Shown one piece after another: positions 61,101 to 64,000 of a stretch of DNA of 64,000 nucleotides. Position numbers and translations under genes: made by a program. Each line of letters starts with the position of its first letter. Positions within the stretch are counted from its first letter, which is position 1. The DNA is from Adineta ricciae (Eukaryota; Rotifera; Eurotatoria; Adinetida; Adinetidae). The notes beneath the pieces are model-generated. The model did no database searches, was not told the origin of the DNA, and was given only the letters and a program-made list of their open reading frames with translations. The stretch covers positions 1,008,999 to 1,072,998 of the forward strand of contig CAJNOJ010000005.1 in NCBI GenBank assembly GCA_905250025.1, read 5' to 3'.

Positions 61101-61896
61101 TTTCTGACATAAATTATAGAAGATAATATGCATCTAATCTCTTGTCACCTTGCTCTATTTTGTTCATCAAATGCAATAGATGTGAATAGCAAAAGAATCC
61201 AGTCGACAAAGTTTTCTTCTTCTTCTATTTTTTTTTTCTTGTTCGATTTGTATTTATTTTCTCAAGATCTGATATCGTTCTTCCGAAACGAATTGTTTTT
61301 CTTTTCATTTGGGACATTTTCTCTATTGTTTTCTCGTGGTTGTAAATAGACTTAACTTGTCTTCTTTTCCTGTTGTCGGTATTCATATATACATATATCT
61401 ATATATCTATATTGTCGGAGAAAAACTGATCATTGGTTATATCGTTTCCCTTCTCTATCAGTGTCTTTTAGTATTGTTGATCTCTGTTTGATTTTTTAAA
61501 TGAAAAACAAAACACGACAGAAATGAGAAACAGATTGTATAGATGCAGAAATTTAGAAAAAAAGTCGTAACATAGTGTGCATAAACAACTCTTATTCTCT
61601 TAGTAGTTGCAATCATAGACATTTATTTTCTATTTCGTGTGTTGTTTTTACGATTTTGCCCACTTGTTATCTGCACACCACGTTAACATGACAAGAGATT
61701 CTCTGGATGTGTAAAGTGAGCCTTGAACTTTTTTTCCTCTTAATTATGCTACAACAAACGTGTCTAGTTGGAATTTTATTTAATTGTACGTGTCTTTTTT
61801 TCTTTGGTGTTTATAACACTGTAGAGAAAATTGTTAAATGAATGATAATAAAACATTACCTCATATTATATTTTACATTAAGTATTGATGTTTCAG
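61101..61896. other. Spacer between CASK and GFOD-like gene
   Basis: 796 bp, T-rich, with the CASK 3' UTR and the GFOD-like promoter. The sequence TTTCAG directly before ATG 61897 looks like a splice acceptor, so a 5' UTR intron may lie here. Confidence 0.45.
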
Positions 61897-63043
61897 ATGC
61901 CGTCCACTCCGCCAGTTCTGATTGTTGGCGTGAATCCGATCGTGAGAGTTGTTGTGCCACTATTGCGAGCATTTGGTTTTCAAATCAATCATCTATGGTC
62001 ACCCTATCGCTTGACCACAGATCTTGTTGCTTTGTGTAAAGATACACTAAACATCGAACTATCCTCTTGTTCAACACTTTCATTCGATCAACTACTCGAC
62101 AATGCAACACAACCGTATCTAATTTTTATTTGTACAGATGCAGATCAACATCTCGCATTGATCAAACGAATTACCAATCCATCGATTATTAAACCATGTC
62201 ATCATCATGTGATTTGTATGCCACCATTCAATGTCGATCCCAAATCGCTTATATCAGTTCAGCAAGTTCAACAACAATTATGTTGTTATTGTTATCCAGT
62301 CGGATTTTTGCCGACATTTATTAAATTGAAACGCTTTCTAATCGAAGAACAAGCAAATATCGGTAACTAGGATCGAAATTCAACATCCTTGTTTACTCTA
62401 TGAATAACTTCTTGTAGGCAATGTTCAATCAATTGAATTTCGTATTCAATGTTGTTCGCTAAAATCCTGTTCTGATGATCGAATTAATAGTAGTCTTCTA
62501 AATCGATTTGGTTCATTTGCTCTTTCAATTCTATTCTATCTCTTTGGTACACAAGCTTTGTCAACGATAAGTCATGCTTATATACAATCACCAAACGAAA
62601 CCACATGTTCATTTCATATAAATTATAATCGTTCGACACGTTTACCACCCGTATTTGTGAACATCGTATCGAATTCACACATATCATCAACGTATAATCA
62701 AGAATTGATCATTGTTGCATCGAAATGTGCATTGCTAGTTAATGATTACCGGTTAATTTTGCGTCGCTTTGACACTGAAGATCAGATTTTGATAGATTCG
62801 TTTCATTCGGATACAAATGAAAAGTTCGCGGATTTTTCCAAACAGAATCCGGAAATTCCTTTGATTTTTATTCAATCATTCTACTATTTCATTGGGCACC
62901 TGAAAGAATCCCTGATCAATCAAATGCCTCGTTCAACATTTACTGAACTCACATCTTTCGATATCGTTTATAAAGTTCAAGAAGCAATAGTAGCGATACG
63001 CGAAGCAGCGCGCACCGGTGAAATTGTGCCGATTGTCAGATGA
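61897..63043 (+). CDS. GFOD-like (glucose-fructose oxidoreductase domain) protein
   Basis: Two exons (61897-62362, 62418-63043) give about 363 aa. The N-terminal Rossmann part starts VLIVGVNPIVRVVVPLLRA; the typical GxGxxG is weakened to GVNPIV, as in animal GFOD1/2 (GVFGTS-like). Blocks matching GFOD are YPVGFLPTFIKLKRFLIEE, then IGNVQSIEFRIQC, and at the C-terminus DIVYKVQEAIVAIREAARTG before EIVPIV. GFOD proteins are pseudo-oxidoreductases that may bind NADP; their role is poorly defined. The start is ambiguous between ATG 61888 and 61897; the acceptor-like TTTCAG before 61897 favours the latter. AATAAA lies 40 bp after the stop. Confidence 0.8.
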
Positions 63044-63082
63044 ACTTTTTCGGAGTGCTTTTTTTTCTGCCAACGAATGAAC

Positions 63083-63088
63083 AATAAA
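63083..63088 (+). terminator. Polyadenylation signal, GFOD-like gene
   Basis: AATAAA 40 bp past the GFOD-like stop codon. Confidence 0.55.
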
Positions 63089-63225
63089 CAGGTGTTTTCT
63101 TTTTTACACTTATTTTTCTAAAGAATGAACAGTTTGATTCTTCTTGTTTTTTTTTATTCAAGTGATTCTTCATCGTTTTTTTTGTACTGATTTGACGATA
63201 ATTTTAGACAAGAAATAATAAAACT

Positions 63226-63858
63226 ATGCAATGTCAAGTTTGTGATGAGAACAAGAATGCTCCCTATAGATGTCCGAAATGCCGAATCCGATAGTAAGTG
63301 AGATGATACCGCAGTATTGTTTATTATTCTTATGTGTTTTCAGTTGTTCACTTTCGTGTTGTCAAAAACATAAATCTTCCGGTAATGAAGAACGATTTCA
63401 ATAGAGACTCATCGAAATGTTATTTAAATATAGACGTATGCACGGCAGTCAACACTCAATCCAAATCAACAGAAGAAGGTGCGTCATGGGCCGATGGTGA
63501 TTTTCTGAGCGACAAATGATCGATTTGATTGTATATTTAGTGCCTATGACACAAACTCAATTGCCGATCGAACTCGGTGACGATGAAGAAAGTGATCGCC
63601 TGCCAAGTCATATGCTCGAACGAATTGGTCTGCGGTTTTTATCAGCACACAGATAGCAGATCGTTTTTCATTGAAATTCTAGATCAGTCAGTGCAAATAT
63701 TGGACTTATTAAAAAATCGTCATCTACGAACAATGATCAAATCATTAGATAGTTCGATTAGTCCAGCTGATGACATGCAAAAAGCAATGATGGAACCAAT
63801 CTTTGTTCAATTTGTTGATGAACTATTAAAAATTGTAGAAATTGATGGTAAACTTTGA
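63226..63858 (+). CDS. ZNHIT3: HIT-type zinc finger protein, ZNHIT3-like
   Basis: A small multi-exon gene. Exon 1 (63226-63293) splits a Tyr codon: MQCQVCDENKNAPYRCPKC followed by RIR and then, after TTTCAG, YCSLSCCQKHK, the complete HIT zinc finger (paired Cys with a terminal His). Later exons contain the acidic LGDDEESDRLPSHML and the C-terminal helix block LLKNRHLRTMIKSLD, AMMEPIFVQFVDELLKIVE, as in ZNHIT3. ZNHIT3 with NUFIP1 helps assemble box C/D snoRNPs. The middle exon between about 63360 and 63540 was not settled. Stop TGA 63858, with AATAAA at 63888. Confidence 0.82.
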
Positions 63859-63887
63859 AAAGAACTGGTAGTATATCATTTAAATTC

Positions 63888-63893
63888 AATAAA
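63888..63893 (+). terminator. Polyadenylation signal, ZNHIT3-like gene
   Basis: AATAAA 30 bp past the stop. The remaining bases to the window end show nothing recognisable. Confidence 0.55.
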
Positions 63894-64000
63894 ATCATTG
63901 AATTCATCACCAAGTACGTCCTTGAATGACTATTTCTCTGATCGCGTTCTAATAAAGACAATCTACGACGAAGTTCGCTTATTGTGCTACTTCCTCTCTT

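Noticed and set aside
1..64000. CRISPR array, prokaryotic operon, tRNA or rRNA genes, telomeric repeats
   Set aside because: None seen on reading both strands. Repeats present are simple microsatellites and the one segmental duplication. A tRNA scan could not be run.

Overview
The window reads as nuclear DNA of a small, gene-dense animal, most likely a bdelloid rotifer. It holds full-length animal genes (CASK, PTBP, UBE2H, CLUH, RTCA, p47/NSFL1C, DENND3, GFOD, KY-like). They are cut by many very short GT-AG introns (mostly 48-63 bp), and intergenic gaps are often a few hundred bases. A 224-aa protein at 14925-15599 carries a 'VWLD' domain that I associate, from memory, with bdelloid multidomain proteins. 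No prophage, insertion sequence, CRISPR array, operon, rRNA or tRNA gene was seen. The species assignment is inference.

Layout. 13-1781 (minus): three tandem potato-inhibitor-I protease inhibitors sharing one intron position. 2208-4913 (plus): an unrecognised 727-aa gene of 11 exons, convergent with and almost touching DENND3 (4924-10218, minus). 10354-11142 (plus): an unrecognised 208-aa gene, divergent from DENND3. 11447-15599 (minus): a disordered 297-aa protein with an MGCxxC start, a KY/hillarin-type transglutaminase-like protein that also starts MGC, and the VWLD protein. 17007-22375 (minus): CLUH. 25011-29963 (minus): a thioredoxin-UBX fusion, RTCA and p47. 31319-38210 (plus): PTBP, an LRR membrane protein and a small RRM protein. 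38178-57324: a direct duplication of about 9.6 kb carrying UBE2H and the 5' half of CASK, with one N exactly at the junction. 52678-61100 (plus): the complete CASK gene. 61897-63858 (plus): GFOD-like and ZNHIT3-like genes.

Most genes are housekeeping and are not functionally linked as a system. Exceptions are p47 with the thioredoxin-UBX gene, where the fusion carries p47-like SHP and UBX modules and probably arose from it locally, and the three protease inhibitors, whose reactive-site residues differ (Met, Met, Arg). The tandem duplication is best read as two haplotypes joined during assembly, though a real tandem arrangement cannot be excluded from sequence alone.

Exon boundaries were worked out by hand from GT-AG signals and reading-frame phase. 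For the inhibitors, the 727-aa and 208-aa genes, DENND3, the thioredoxin-UBX gene, the LRR gene and the RRM gene the phases close exactly. For CLUH, RTCA, p47, PTBP, UBE2H and CASK only the gene limits and selected exons were worked out.
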